From a virus: DNA of 51,785 nt. The stretch is from IMG/VR virus record IMGVR_UViG_3300012039_000010, positions 1 through 51,785 of that record. One strand, written 5' to 3'. The position numbers and the translations under genes are program-made. The notes beneath the pieces are model-generated. The model was not told where the DNA came from, searched no databases, and was given only the letters and a program-made list of their open reading frames with translations. Below, in pieces: positions 39,980 through 48,024 of this stretch (position 1 is its first letter; every line of letters starts with the position of its first letter).

Positions 39980-40621
39980 GTGCCCGAACATTGCTTGCCC
40001 CAGGTCCAAGCCATTGCGATGCGGGTGACTGCGCTCGACCTGTCGGGCGTCCCGCTTCCGGGCACGGACACCATGATCGTCAGCAACGCCCTGTCGTCGC
40101 TGGCCGTCTCGCCCGTCTACACCGACGGTGACGAGATCGAGGAGAAGGGCGCCAACGGTGGCGTCTGCGTGAACTACCGGAGCGCCGACACCTTCAAGCG
40201 CCTCGACCTCACCCTCACCCTGTGCACCCCTGACCCGTACCTGGAGGCCGCCATCTCCGGCGGAGACGTCCTGGAGGCCGGGGGCCTCGTGGGCTTCGCC
40301 GCCCCGCCGCTGGGCATCGTGACGGGTGCCGGTGTGAGCATCGAGCTCTGGGCTCTCCGCATCGACAACGGCGCCCTGGACGTGGACTCCCCGTACGCCT
40401 GGCACGTCTACCCGAGGGTGCAGAACCTGCGCCTCGGCGACTACACCCATCAGAACGGCGCCCTGCTGCCCGTGTTCTCGGGGCAGGCCGTGGAGAACCC
40501 CAACTGGTTCGACGGCCCGGGCAACGACTGGCCCGCCACCAGCGACCGGGTGCACCAGTGGATCGAGACTGCGAGCTACCCGACGCCTGTCTGCGGGTAC
40601 ACCGAGCTCGTCGCCAGCTAG
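39980..40621 (+). CDS. Major tail tube protein
   Basis: 213 residues, GTG start with CAAGGAG upstream. Mixed beta pattern (MRVTALDLSGVPLPGTDTMIVSNAL, SRVEVSPVYTDGDEIEEKGANG-like region, DTFKRLDLTLTLCTPDPYLEAAISGG) and GVSIELWALRIDNG are typical of actinophage tube proteins. It is flanked by its own promoter and a perfect 15-base terminator hairpin, which fits one of the most abundant virion proteins. It is placed before the adaptor gene rather than after the tail completion genes. Confidence 0.7.
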   Translation: MPEHCLPQVQAIAMRVTALDLSGVPLPGTDTMIVSNALSSLAVSPVYTDGDEIEEKGANGGVCVNYRSADTFKRLDLTLTLCTPDPYLEAAISGGDVLEAGGLVGFAAPPLGIVTGAGVSIELWALRIDNGALDVDSPYAWHVYPRVQNLRLGDYTHQNGALLPVFSGQAVENPNWFDGPGNDWPATSDRVHQWIETASYPTPVCGYTELVAS

Positions 40622-40631
40622 ACCTGTCCCA

Positions 40632-40672
40632 GAGCTCCGGCCCGGGCCCAAACGCCTCCCGGGCCGGAGCTC
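40632..40672 (+). terminator. Terminator hairpin after tail tube gene
   Basis: 15-base perfect arms (GAGCTCCGGCCCGGG and its complement) with an 11-base loop. Strong hairpin, weak U-run. Confidence 0.75.
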
Positions 40673-40694
40673 GTGACCGTGGGAGACTGAGACG

Positions 40695-41480
40695 ATGCCG
40701 GGCACCTGCGCACCCTGGGCGACCCTCGCCGACGTCTGCTCGCCCTGCGACGACTACGAGTTCGACGCCGGGCTGCTCGGCGACACACTCCAGTGGGCCA
40801 GCGACATCCTGTTCAACCTGACCAAGCGCCGCTGGTCCGGGAGCTGTGAGCAGACGGTCCGCCCGTGCACGGGCCTCGACCGCTACCGCTGGGCGCCGAC
40901 CGGCCAGTACTTCTGCGGTTGTTCCACGTGGAACAGCTGCGGGTGCTCGACTTGGAGCGAGCTGATCCTGCCCGTGTACCCCGTCACCGAGGTCACGGCC
41001 ATGATCGACGGCGTGGCCGTGGACGCCGCCCGCATGCGGATCGATGACGGCTTCAAGCTCGTGTGGCTGCCCGACGAGACGGACCCGGGCTCCCGGCAGG
41101 GGTGGCCGTGCTGCCAGCGGGTAGACGCCCCCCCGACGGAGGAGGGCACGTACGAGCTGACGATCACCTACGGCGAGGAGCCGCCCATCGGGGGCGTCAT
41201 GAGCGCCGCCATCCTCGGCTGCCAGCTCGCCCTCGGCTGCCAGCCCGAGACGATCGGGGCGTGCCGCCTCCCCAAGCGGGTGACCGCCATCACCCGCCAG
41301 GGCGTGACGGTGGCCGCCGTGCTCGACCCTCTGGAGCTGTTCGCCAAGGGCCTGACGGGGCTCCCCGAGGTGGACCTGTGGGTGCAGTCCGAGAACCTGG
41401 GGCAGGCGTCCAGGGGGGCGACGATCTTCCAGCCCGGCCAGCGGACCCGACAGTCGTACCGGCGCCCGGGGAGCTTCTGA
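40695..41480 (+). CDS. Head-tail adaptor (gp6-like)
   Basis: 261 residues. LADVCSPCDDYEFDAGLLGDTLQWASDILFNLTKRRWSGSCEQTVRP... is the actinophage form of the head-tail connector: an N-terminal helix bundle and a Cys-rich loop (CGCSTWNSCGCSTW). Middle: EVTAMIDGVAVDAARMRIDDGFKLVWLPD, a beta region; C-terminal QRTRQSYRRPGSF. It would join the portal to the neck. Cys content is high and may stabilise the connector. Confidence 0.7.
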   Translation: MPGTCAPWATLADVCSPCDDYEFDAGLLGDTLQWASDILFNLTKRRWSGSCEQTVRPCTGLDRYRWAPTGQYFCGCSTWNSCGCSTWSELILPVYPVTEVTAMIDGVAVDAARMRIDDGFKLVWLPDETDPGSRQGWPCCQRVDAPPTEEGTYELTITYGEEPPIGGVMSAAILGCQLALGCQPETIGACRLPKRVTAITRQGVTVAAVLDPLELFAKGLTGLPEVDLWVQSENLGQASRGATIFQPGQRTRQSYRRPGSF

Positions 41481-41517
41481 CCGGGAAAGTTTCCGCATCT
41501 GGGCAGGTTCGGGGGCG

Positions 41518-41546
41518 TAGACGGAGCGGCTAATCGCTGTTAGTCT
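41518..41546 (+). promoter_or_regulatory. Promoter with variant operator (site 8)
   Basis: TAGACG (41518-41523), 17-base spacer, TAGTCT (41541-41546). The operator is a variant, TAATCGCTGTTA (41531-41542), so binding may differ from the other sites. Drives the structured leader and the 41740 gene. Confidence 0.6.
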
Positions 41547-41554
41547 GGACCTGT

Positions 41555-41735
41555 CGCAAAGAGCTCCCGCCCCCGGCCCGTAACGGAGGCCGAGGCACCA
41601 CCCGGTCGGTAACGCAGACCGGGAAGGGGGCTCCGAGCGGCCCGACCCCGAGGGGCGGCAGGGACGCCGGATGCAACTGCCTGCGTGACCCGCCCCGGGG
41701 GGCCGGACCCCAACCCAGCACGAGGCCAGGAGGCC
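41555..41735 (+). ncRNA. Structured leader RNA with twin GUAACG hairpins
   Basis: The ~185-base leader between promoter site 8 and ATG 41740 folds by eye into a three-way unit: an outer stem (GAG-C...CCCCC at 41561-41574 with GGGGG-CTC at 41626-41633) enclosing hairpin 1 (CGGCC, 41574-41578/41588-41592) and hairpin 2 (CCCGGTC, 41601-41607/41617-41623). Both hairpins end in the same hexaloop GTAACG, closed by C-G in one and G-C in the other, and both carry a single bulged A on the 3' side. A second, longer stem-loop (GGGGCGG with CCGCCCC, 41652-41658/41690-41696) follows. Candidate regulatory RNA. Confidence 0.55.
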
Positions 41736-41739
41736 CACC

Positions 41740-42213
41740 ATGAGCAAGACCCAGCCCACCCTCACCATCACCGTCCCCGGCCGCTTCCTCATGGCGGAGG
41801 CCCCCAAGGGCGCCAAGGTCGTCAAGCCCGGCACCCGCCAGTCCACGGTCGAGTTCACCTCGGCGCAGCTGATCGAGTTCATGGCGAAGGCGGCCCACTT
41901 CGCCAACCACAAGAACTTCAGCCCGGTCCCGGCCGACCTGTGGCCGGTCATCGACTCGGCCCGCAACACGGTCAAGGCGCTCGACGCCAACGCCGCTGTG
42001 GCGGAGTTCCTCGGCATCCAGGGCCCCGTCGTTCCCCGGACGGCCCCGGCCCCCGAGGTCATCGAGGTCCCCGAGTCGATCACCATCGTGGTCGAGACGC
42101 CGGACCCGGCCCCCGAGGTTGGCGACATCGACCCGGTCGCAGTGAAGCGGGCTGCCCGCAACGCCGCAGCCCGTGAGCGCCGTGCAGCCAAGAAGGCGAA
42201 GGCGAACGCCTGA
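41740..42213 (+). CDS. Hypothetical protein under structured leader
   Basis: 157 residues; CCAGGAGG upstream. N-terminus TLTITVPGRFLMAEAPKGAKVVKPGTRQSTVEFTSAQLIEFMAKAAHF suggests a small beta/alpha domain; the C-terminus is a basic Ala/Arg/Lys stretch (KRAARNAAARERRAAKKAKANA). The middle is Pro/Glu/Val-rich. The gene has its own promoter and terminator. It might bind RNA or DNA via the basic tail, perhaps its own leader; this is inference. Confidence 0.6.
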   Translation: MSKTQPTLTITVPGRFLMAEAPKGAKVVKPGTRQSTVEFTSAQLIEFMAKAAHFANHKNFSPVPADLWPVIDSARNTVKALDANAAVAEFLGIQGPVVPRTAPAPEVIEVPESITIVVETPDPAPEVGDIDPVAVKRAARNAAARERRAAKKAKANA

Positions 42214-42288
42214 CCCTCAGGGGGGGAGACCTCGCCGGGTGCGGGAAACGCCCCGGGGCAGGAAGGCTCCCCCCCACCTGGTCCAAGC

Positions 42289-42323
42289 AGCGCCCCCCGT
42301 CCACACCAGGGCCGGGGGGCGCT
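42289..42323 (+). terminator. Terminator hairpin
   Basis: 11-base perfect arms (AGCGCCCCCCG and its complement) with a 13-base loop; then CTGCGTTCT. Upstream at ~42220 lie G-rich and C-rich runs that could form another hairpin. Confidence 0.65.
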
Positions 42324-42341
42324 CTGCGTTCTCGGGGCCGC

Positions 42342-42356
42342 TAACCCCGGTAACGT
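42342..42356 (+). promoter_or_regulatory. -10 box TAACGT with degenerate operator (site 9), leaderless
   Basis: TAACGT (42351-42356) is 8 bases before ATG 42365. The upstream TAACCCCGGTAAC (42342-42354) is an off-register version of the operator. A -35 match is weak. It would start the glycan cluster. Confidence 0.45.
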
Positions 42357-42364
42357 CTGGCGCC

Positions 42365-44131
42365 ATGCGCATCGCCTACATCGGCAACTTCACCCGCCCC
42401 TGGTGCACCGAGGTCCACGTGGCCGCCGCCCTCACCGAGCTCGGCCACAGCGTGGTCCGTCTCCAGGAGAACCGCACCCAGCTCGACCAGCAGACCAAGG
42501 CCCTGCTCCACGGGGGCAACCGGCCGGGCCGCCTCGGGCAGGCGCCCCCGGACCTGTTCATCTGGACTCGCACGTGGGGCGTGCCGCCCGCCCAGGCGAA
42601 CGGGATGCTGGAACAGCTGCGGGCCGCCGGGGTGCCCATCGTGTCGTTCCACCTGGACCGCTACCTCGGCATCGAGCGTGAGGGGATGGTGGACTCGGAG
42701 CCGTTCTTCCGGACGGACCTCCTGTTCACGCCCGACTCGGGCGACTGGGCCGCCCACGGTGTGCGGGCCCACTGGATGCCGCCGGGGGTGGACCGGGCCG
42801 AGGCCAACGCCGTGTACCGGCCGAACCCCAAGCGGTGGCCGTGGAAGGTGGTCATGGTCGGGAGCTTCCCGTACCCGCACCCCGACTGGCACCCGGTACG
42901 AGCGGAGGTCGTCTCTCATCTGAGAGCCCGTTACGGAGACGCCTTCGCCGTGCTGCCCGCCGATCAGGGGGGCCGACCGATCCGCAACGCCGACCTGGGG
43001 GAGCTCTACGCCACCGTGCCGGTGGTGGTGGGCGACAGCTGCTGGGCCGGGATGGCCGACGACCCGGGCGGCTACTGGTCCGACAGGGTGACCGAGACGC
43101 TGGGCCGGGGCGGCTACCTCATCCACCCGCACAGCGCCAAGCTCGCCGAGATGTACCCCGACCTCGCCCTCTACAGCCTGGGCAACATGGACGAGCTCGG
43201 CACGCTGATTGACGAGGTGCTGGAGCCCCCGAACGACCTGATCGCTGCCGCTGTGGCGAGGGCCCGGGTCCGCAACAGGGAGCTCGTGCTCGGCCGGGAC
43301 ACCTACGCCCACCGCATGGAGGAGCTTCTGGTCACAGCGATGGACGCCGCCCAGATCAGGGAAGCGTCCCGGCCTGTGCCGCCAGCCCCTCCGCCGAGGG
43401 CCCTGAGGAGGGCCCCTCGTGTGCCGGAGAGCCCCGAGGTCGCCGCCGCTGCCCAGACGGTCACTGGCACCTACCGGCCCCGCAGGCTGCGTCATACGTT
43501 CCGCTGGGCTGAGGGCGTCTCCGACAGCCACGCCGTCAAGGAGGTGTGGGACAACGACGACTACGGGATGGCCGGGCTTCCGCTGGCCGGGGCGACCGTC
43601 ATCGACGTCGGCGCCAACCTGGGCGCCTTCTCCGTGCTGGCGGCCATGCTCGGCGCCCGAGACGTGCACGCCTACGAGCCTCACCCGGAGACGTTCGCCT
43701 GCCTGCTCGAGAACGTGGCGGCCTGCAGGGTGGCGAACAGGATCACGTGCCACAACCACGCCGTGGGGGGCTGGGCCCGGGTGGATGCGCTGGTGGGCTC
43801 TGGGGGTGGCGCTCACATCGGGGCCGGGGTGGACGGGCCCGAGGTGGCTGTGCTCGACATCTCGGCCGTGCTGGAGCCGGTCCAGGGGGAGGTCGTTCTG
43901 AAGCTGGACTGCGAGGGCTCCGAGTACGAGATCATCGACGGGCTGGCCGACGCTGACTGGGCGAAGGTCAAGGCGGTGGTGATGGAGTGGCACGGGCCCG
44001 GCATGCCCCACCTGGCCCACATCGACCTCGACCGCTGGGGGCCGATGGTCCAGCGTCTGGCCGACCACGGGGCGTTGACGATCAAGGGCCACCCGCATCT
44101 GGGTGGGCTTCTGTGGTGCAGGAGGTACTGA
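42365..44131 (+). CDS. Glycosyltransferase (GT-B)-FkbM methyltransferase fusion
   Basis: 588 residues. N-terminal ~1-370: GT-B-like, RIAYIGNFTRPWCTEVHVAAALTELGHSV, FSFHLDRYLGIEREG-like PIVSFHLDRYLG, and WHPVRAEVV/TETLGRGGYLIHP, reminiscent of CgeB-type glycosyltransferases. C-terminal ~400-588: FkbM-type methyltransferase with VIDVGANLGAFSVLAAMLG (412-430), LKLDCEGSEYEII. FkbM enzymes O-methylate sugars or other OH groups. A single chain that adds and caps a sugar is likely. It heads a run of glycan enzymes inside the structural gene region. Leaderless start. Confidence 0.8.
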   Translation: MRIAYIGNFTRPWCTEVHVAAALTELGHSVVRLQENRTQLDQQTKALLHGGNRPGRLGQAPPDLFIWTRTWGVPPAQANGMLEQLRAAGVPIVSFHLDRYLGIEREGMVDSEPFFRTDLLFTPDSGDWAAHGVRAHWMPPGVDRAEANAVYRPNPKRWPWKVVMVGSFPYPHPDWHPVRAEVVSHLRARYGDAFAVLPADQGGRPIRNADLGELYATVPVVVGDSCWAGMADDPGGYWSDRVTETLGRGGYLIHPHSAKLAEMYPDLALYSLGNMDELGTLIDEVLEPPNDLIAAAVARARVRNRELVLGRDTYAHRMEELLVTAMDAAQIREASRPVPPAPPPRALRRAPRVPESPEVAAAAQTVTGTYRPRRLRHTFRWAEGVSDSHAVKEVWDNDDYGMAGLPLAGATVIDVGANLGAFSVLAAMLGARDVHAYEPHPETFACLLENVAACRVANRITCHNHAVGGWARVDALVGSGGGAHIGAGVDGPEVAVLDISAVLEPVQGEVVLKLDCEGSEYEIIDGLADADWAKVKAVVMEWHGPGMPHLAHIDLDRWGPMVQRLADHGALTIKGHPHLGGLLWCRRY

Positions 44132-44403
44132 TGCTGGGGCGTGTGGCGCTGGTGAAGGTGCGGGCGACCGCCGAGAGCGTGGATCCGGAGACGGGGGTGC
44201 GCCGCTTCTGGCGGATCGAGTCTCGCCGGGCGCACCTGGAGGAGACCATGGTGGGGCAGATGGGCGGTTGGCCCGAGATGGTGCTCTCCCTGGGCGTGGC
44301 CAGCTTCTACCAGGCCTCGGGCGTTACGCCCGACTGCACGTTCGCCTGGGCGGAGGACGAGGCCACCTTGGCCGAGCACTTCCCCTGGCACGAGGAGGGC
44401 TGA
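44131..44403 (+). CDS. Hypothetical protein
   Basis: 90 residues; ATG overlaps the previous stop (TGATG). Strand-rich N-terminus (RVALVKVRATAESVDPETGVRRFWRIES), then a helix and acidic C-terminus. No family recognised. Falls within the glycan cluster. Confidence 0.55.
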   Translation: MLGRVALVKVRATAESVDPETGVRRFWRIESRRAHLEETMVGQMGGWPEMVLSLGVASFYQASGVTPDCTFAWAEDEATLAEHFPWHEEG

Positions 44404-44424
44404 TGATGCCTGTACTGATGGAGC

Positions 44425-44580
44425 GTGACCGACGAGGAGCTCCAGGCGATGGGCGACTACTGCATGGCGCTGCTGGAGGAGGGAGGCCGGGTCGAGGAGG
44501 TCTACTGGCTGCTGGTGGAGGCCCGGGAGAGGGGGAGCTGGCGTGGACCCTCTGATGATCGTGAGCCCCCACCTGGATGA
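44425..44580 (+). CDS. Small acidic helical protein, possible
   Basis: 51 residues from GTG 44425: DEELQAMGDYCMALLEEGGRVEEVYWLLVEARERG, regular amphipathic helix. TGTACT (not TANNNT) sits 8 bases upstream. It overlaps the start of the PIG-L gene by 38 bases. Supported by composition only. Confidence 0.4.
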   Translation: MTDEELQAMGDYCMALLEEGGRVEEVYWLLVEARERGSWRGPSDDREPPPG

Positions 44581-45217
44581 CGCCGTGCTGTCCTGCGGGC
44601 AGCTGATGGCCGGAAGGCCCGACTGCGTGGTGGTGACCGTGTTCGCCGGGGCGCCGCTCAACGTGCAGACCACCCCCTACGACGAGGCGTGCGGCTTCCG
44701 GGACAGCGACGAGGCGCTGACGCTCCGCCGGGACGAGGACGCCGAGGCGTGCGCCCGTCTCGGGGCGACACCGATCCATCTGGACTTCCCTGACGGCCAG
44801 TACGAGCCCAAGCAAGAGCTCCTGTTCCACATCACCGACAAGCTCCTGCGGACGTGGGAGGCGCTGGGGCGCCCCCCAGTGCTCGGCCCGGCCGGGCTGA
44901 TGCACCCCGACCACGAGCAGGTCGCCGCCGCCTGCATCAGGGCGTTCGGCTGGCAGGCCCGCTGCCCGGAGCTGTACGTCTACGAGGAGCTTCCCGCCCG
45001 GGTGCTGTGGCCGGAGAGCGTGGAGCCCGCTCTGACCCGCTGGGAAGTGGGCACGGTGCACCATTACGCCCCGGGCTTCCTCGGCACCGGGTCCAAGGTC
45101 CGCAAGGCGGCCGCCATCAGGGCCTACCGTAGCCAGATGCCTCAGATCGCCCCGCTGGGGGATGGCGCCGGGCGGACGTGCCTGTTCGTTCCCGAGCGCT
45201 ACTGGAGGCCGTCATGA
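44543..45217 (+). CDS. PIG-L/LmbE-type deacetylase
   Basis: 224 residues, GTG start. SPHLDDAVLS at 8-17 (PHxDD zinc motif) and HPDHEQ at 121-126, both diagnostic of PIG-L/LmbE enzymes, which remove N-acetyl groups from GlcNAc-like sugars (MshB, GlcNAc-PI deacetylase). In this cluster it probably deacetylates an amino sugar on a nascent glycan. DFPDGQYEPKQELLFHITDKLL is also family-like. A zinc enzyme of the cytoplasm. Confidence 0.85.
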   Translation: MDPLMIVSPHLDDAVLSCGQLMAGRPDCVVVTVFAGAPLNVQTTPYDEACGFRDSDEALTLRRDEDAEACARLGATPIHLDFPDGQYEPKQELLFHITDKLLRTWEALGRPPVLGPAGLMHPDHEQVAAACIRAFGWQARCPELYVYEELPARVLWPESVEPALTRWEVGTVHHYAPGFLGTGSKVRKAAAIRAYRSQMPQIAPLGDGAGRTCLFVPERYWRPS

Positions 45218-45765
45218 TCCGGCTCAACGTGGGCTGCGGGCTCGACGTGCGAGACGGCTGGGTCAATGTCGATCTTGGCTCGTGGGACTACGACCCGGAG
45301 GGGCCCGACGCCGACCTGGGGCCCCGGCTCGTGCTGCCGCCCGGGGTGCTCTACGCCGACGCCGCCGAGGACCTCGGGGAGTGGCACGGCCGGTGCGAGA
45401 CGGTCCTGCTCAACCACGTCCTCCACATGCTCCCCTACGACCAGGCCGACGTGGCGCTCGACCAGTGCGCCCGATGCCTGGCGCCGGGGGGCGAGCTCGT
45501 CATCGTGGAGGCAGACGTCCTGGGCGTCATCGGTGGGCCGAGGGCCAACTGGCCTGTCGCCGAGCTCGTCGCCGACGACGTGGAGCCGACGGTGCAGGGC
45601 AAGTTGCTCCGGTGGGCCGTCTGGCACGGCACCCGCCGCTCGCTGTGGAGCGTGGAGAGCCTGATCGAGCGGCTGACCCGCCGGGGCCTGGAGGCCGACG
45701 AGACGGAGGCCATCTGGGGCCGGGAGGCCGAGTCGTTCGCCGTGTTCGGGGCCCGGCCCGAGTGA
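45214..45765 (+). CDS. SAM-dependent methyltransferase
   Basis: 183 residues, ATG overlaps the previous stop. IRLNVGCGLDVRDGWVNVDLG is the SAM-binding motif I of small class I methyltransferases (Methyltransf_11 style), followed by VLLNHVLHMLPYDQAD (acidic/His loop) and CLAPGGELVIVEADVLG (motif III). Likely acts on a sugar or lipid intermediate in this cluster. Confidence 0.8.
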   Translation: MIRLNVGCGLDVRDGWVNVDLGSWDYDPEGPDADLGPRLVLPPGVLYADAAEDLGEWHGRCETVLLNHVLHMLPYDQADVALDQCARCLAPGGELVIVEADVLGVIGGPRANWPVAELVADDVEPTVQGKLLRWAVWHGTRRSLWSVESLIERLTRRGLEADETEAIWGREAESFAVFGARPE

Positions 45766-46805
45766 AGGTCGGGCTCGTCGTCCGGGCGGACAACCGAGGC
45801 CTCGGGAACGTGACGTGGGAGGCCGCCCGCCACCTCGACGTAGACCGCATCCTCATCGTTCGCATGGGGGGCTCCCAGGCGTTCGGGGGCTGGCACCCGG
45901 AGCGGTACGAGGGGCTGGCCCGCTGGGTGATCACGCTGCCGTTCGACGGCCACCAGCTCGACAAGCGCCACGTGGTCAACTGGCTGGACGGCCTCGACGT
46001 GGCGTACAGCGCCGAGACGTTCTACGACTGGCGGATGGTCGAGTGGGCCCGAGAGCTCGGCGTGGGGACCGTCTGCCACGTGATGCCCGAGTTCTTCAAG
46101 CACCACCGGCAGAAGGACTTGCCGCCACCGACGGCGTGGTGGGCGCCGACGCCGTGGCGTCTCGACCAGCTGCCGAACAGCACCCGGCTGGTGCCGGTGC
46201 CGGTGGCGCTGGACCGCTTCCCCGACGCCTACGAGCCGTACACGGGCGGAGAGCTCCGGGTGCTCCACCCGGCCGGGAAGCTCGCCATGGCCGACCGGAA
46301 CGGCACCCGTCTCCTGCTGATGACGCTGCGCCGAGCGAAGCGCCCGATGACCGTGACGGTCCTGAGCCAGGACGGGCAGGTGCCCGCCTACCGGCAGGTC
46401 ACCCGGCACATCACCCTCGACGTGGTGAAGGGCGACCGGCCGCACTACTGGGACGGCTACTACGGCCACCACCTGTGCGTCATTCCCCGCCAGTACGGAG
46501 GGCTGTGCCTGCCCGCCCAGGAGGCCGCCGCCGCCGGGCTGCCGCTGATGATGACGGACTGCTCGCCGAACGACTGGTACCCGGCCGAGCTCCTACCGGC
46601 CACGCTGACCGGAGCTGTGGGCGCCCCCTGTGGGCCGCTGGCCACGTACCGGCCCGACCCCATGAAGCTCGCCGCCCGTCTCGACGCCATCACCGCCGAC
46701 GAGCTCGGGGACCTCGCATGGCAGTCGTTCGCCTGGGCCCAGGCCCACTCGTGGGAGGCGCTGCACGAGCTCTGGCTCGCCGAGCTCGCTCTGGCCGCCG
46801 GGTGA
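45762..46805 (+). CDS. GT-B glycosyltransferase
   Basis: 347 residues, GTG overlaps the stop of the methyltransferase. VGLVVRADNRGLGNVTWEAARHL at the N-terminus (donor/acceptor loop GGLG-like), LRRAKRPMTVTVLSQDG, and the C-terminal GGLCLPAQEAAAAGLPLMMTDC with the family's E-x7-E style acidic pattern. GT4-like retaining glycosyltransferase. Acceptor unknown; partners are the methyltransferases and deacetylase here. Confidence 0.75.
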   Translation: MKVGLVVRADNRGLGNVTWEAARHLDVDRILIVRMGGSQAFGGWHPERYEGLARWVITLPFDGHQLDKRHVVNWLDGLDVAYSAETFYDWRMVEWARELGVGTVCHVMPEFFKHHRQKDLPPPTAWWAPTPWRLDQLPNSTRLVPVPVALDRFPDAYEPYTGGELRVLHPAGKLAMADRNGTRLLLMTLRRAKRPMTVTVLSQDGQVPAYRQVTRHITLDVVKGDRPHYWDGYYGHHLCVIPRQYGGLCLPAQEAAAAGLPLMMTDCSPNDWYPAELLPATLTGAVGAPCGPLATYRPDPMKLAARLDAITADELGDLAWQSFAWAQAHSWEALHELWLAELALAAG

Positions 46806-47767
46806 TCGACGCCTTCGCCAGCCTGCCGCACTACGCAGAGCACCTGCTGCCCGTCTGGGAGGCGCTCCCGGAGGGGGCCCGAGGGACGTTCTGGAAGGCC
46901 GGGCCGTACATGGCTGACCAACCGGGCAGCAACCTCCCCAACGGCCGTCTCCGGGCAGTGGGGGCCGCCACTCCGGGCAACCTCGTGATGGTGGCCTCCG
47001 CCGGGGACACCCAACAGCTCCCCGGCCGCCGCTTCGTGCTCGTGGAGCACGGCGCCGGGCAGACCTACGAGGGCATCCGGTCCCGGTCGTACTCCGGCTC
47101 CCACGGGTGGGACGACGCCGTCCTGTTCCTCACGCCCAACGAGACGGTCGCCGGCAGATGGCGAGCCCGCTACCCGGCCGCCCGGGCTGTCGCCGTGGGC
47201 TGCCCCCGTCTCGACTTCTGGCACCGCAACCGGGCCGCCCGGCCGATGACGGTCGCCGTCACGTTCCACTGGGACAACCCGCTGCTGCCCGAGACGAGGT
47301 GGGCGTTCCCGCACTTCAAGGCCGGGCTGGAACAGCTCCGGGACGACTGCGCCGCCCTCGGCTACGAGTTGATCGGCCACGGCCACCCTCGGGCGTGGGG
47401 CATGCTGTCCCGCTGGTGGGGGGCGTTCGGCATCACCCCAGCCGAGAGGTGGCACATGATCGCCGGGTGCGAGGCGCTGATCGGCGATAACACCAGCGCC
47501 CTCCCCGAGTTCGCCTCCCTCGGCAAGCCCGTCGTTTGGATGAACAGCCCCAAGTACCGCCGGGACGTGCACCACGGGGGCCGCTTCTGGGAGTGGCCCG
47601 CCGGTCAGCCCCAAGCGGACGGGCCGGGAGAGCTCCGGGGAGCTCTGGTGCGGGCCCTGTACGGGGAGGGGGAGGAGAGCCGACGGCGCATGGTGCGGAG
47701 CATCTACTGTGCGACGGACGGGCACGCCGCCGAGCGTGCCGCAGCCGCCATCCTGGAGGTCCTGTGA
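46802..47767 (+). CDS. CDP-glycerol/teichoic-acid-type transferase-like GT-B protein
   Basis: 321 residues, GTG overlap. VLVEHGAGQTYEGIRSRSYSG then NETVAGRWRARYP, and the late GDNTSALPEFASLGKPVVWMNSPKYRRDV match the TagB/TagF (Glyphos_transf) pattern 'HG.g......' and 'DySS..fE....gkPvi'. Such enzymes transfer glycerol- or ribitol-phosphate or sugars. This could modify a host teichoic-acid-type glycan or a virion glycan. Last of the cluster; overlaps the next gene. Confidence 0.7.
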   Translation: MIDAFASLPHYAEHLLPVWEALPEGARGTFWKAGPYMADQPGSNLPNGRLRAVGAATPGNLVMVASAGDTQQLPGRRFVLVEHGAGQTYEGIRSRSYSGSHGWDDAVLFLTPNETVAGRWRARYPAARAVAVGCPRLDFWHRNRAARPMTVAVTFHWDNPLLPETRWAFPHFKAGLEQLRDDCAALGYELIGHGHPRAWGMLSRWWGAFGITPAERWHMIAGCEALIGDNTSALPEFASLGKPVVWMNSPKYRRDVHHGGRFWEWPAGQPQADGPGELRGALVRALYGEGEESRRRMVRSIYCATDGHAAERAAAAILEVL

Positions 47768-48024
47768 ACCCGTACGCCAGCCGCCCCGACCAGGCCCCCC
47801 GGATGTCCGTCCCCGAGACGGAGAGCAAGATGGACCAGCTGCAGCGCCGCCTCCGGCAGCTGGGCGCCACCGGGGAGGAGTCGCTGGCGCTCCTCGAGCA
47901 CTGGTATCAGGACACCGACGACTGGGGCGACGAGGACCGGGCCCGCATCATGCGCTCGTCGGACACGGCTCTCCGGGCGATGATCGTGCAGGTGCGGAAG
48001 GAGTGGGCTGATGCAACCGGGTGA
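47764..48024 (+). CDS. Hypothetical helical protein
   Basis: 86 residues, GTG start overlap. KMDQLQRRLRQLGATGEESLALLEHWYQDTDDWGDEDRARIMRSSDTALRAMIVQVRKEW is one or two long helices; may be a small head-tail joining or scaffold protein. No family recognised. Overlaps the next gene by 14 bases. Confidence 0.55.
   Translation: MNPYASRPDQAPRMSVPETESKMDQLQRRLRQLGATGEESLALLEHWYQDTDDWGDEDRARIMRSSDTALRAMIVQVRKEWADATG

Noticed and set aside
42341-44098. Minus-strand open frame of 585 codons over the GT/FkbM gene
   Set aside because: Antisense shadow; the plus-strand frame has complete GT and methyltransferase motifs.
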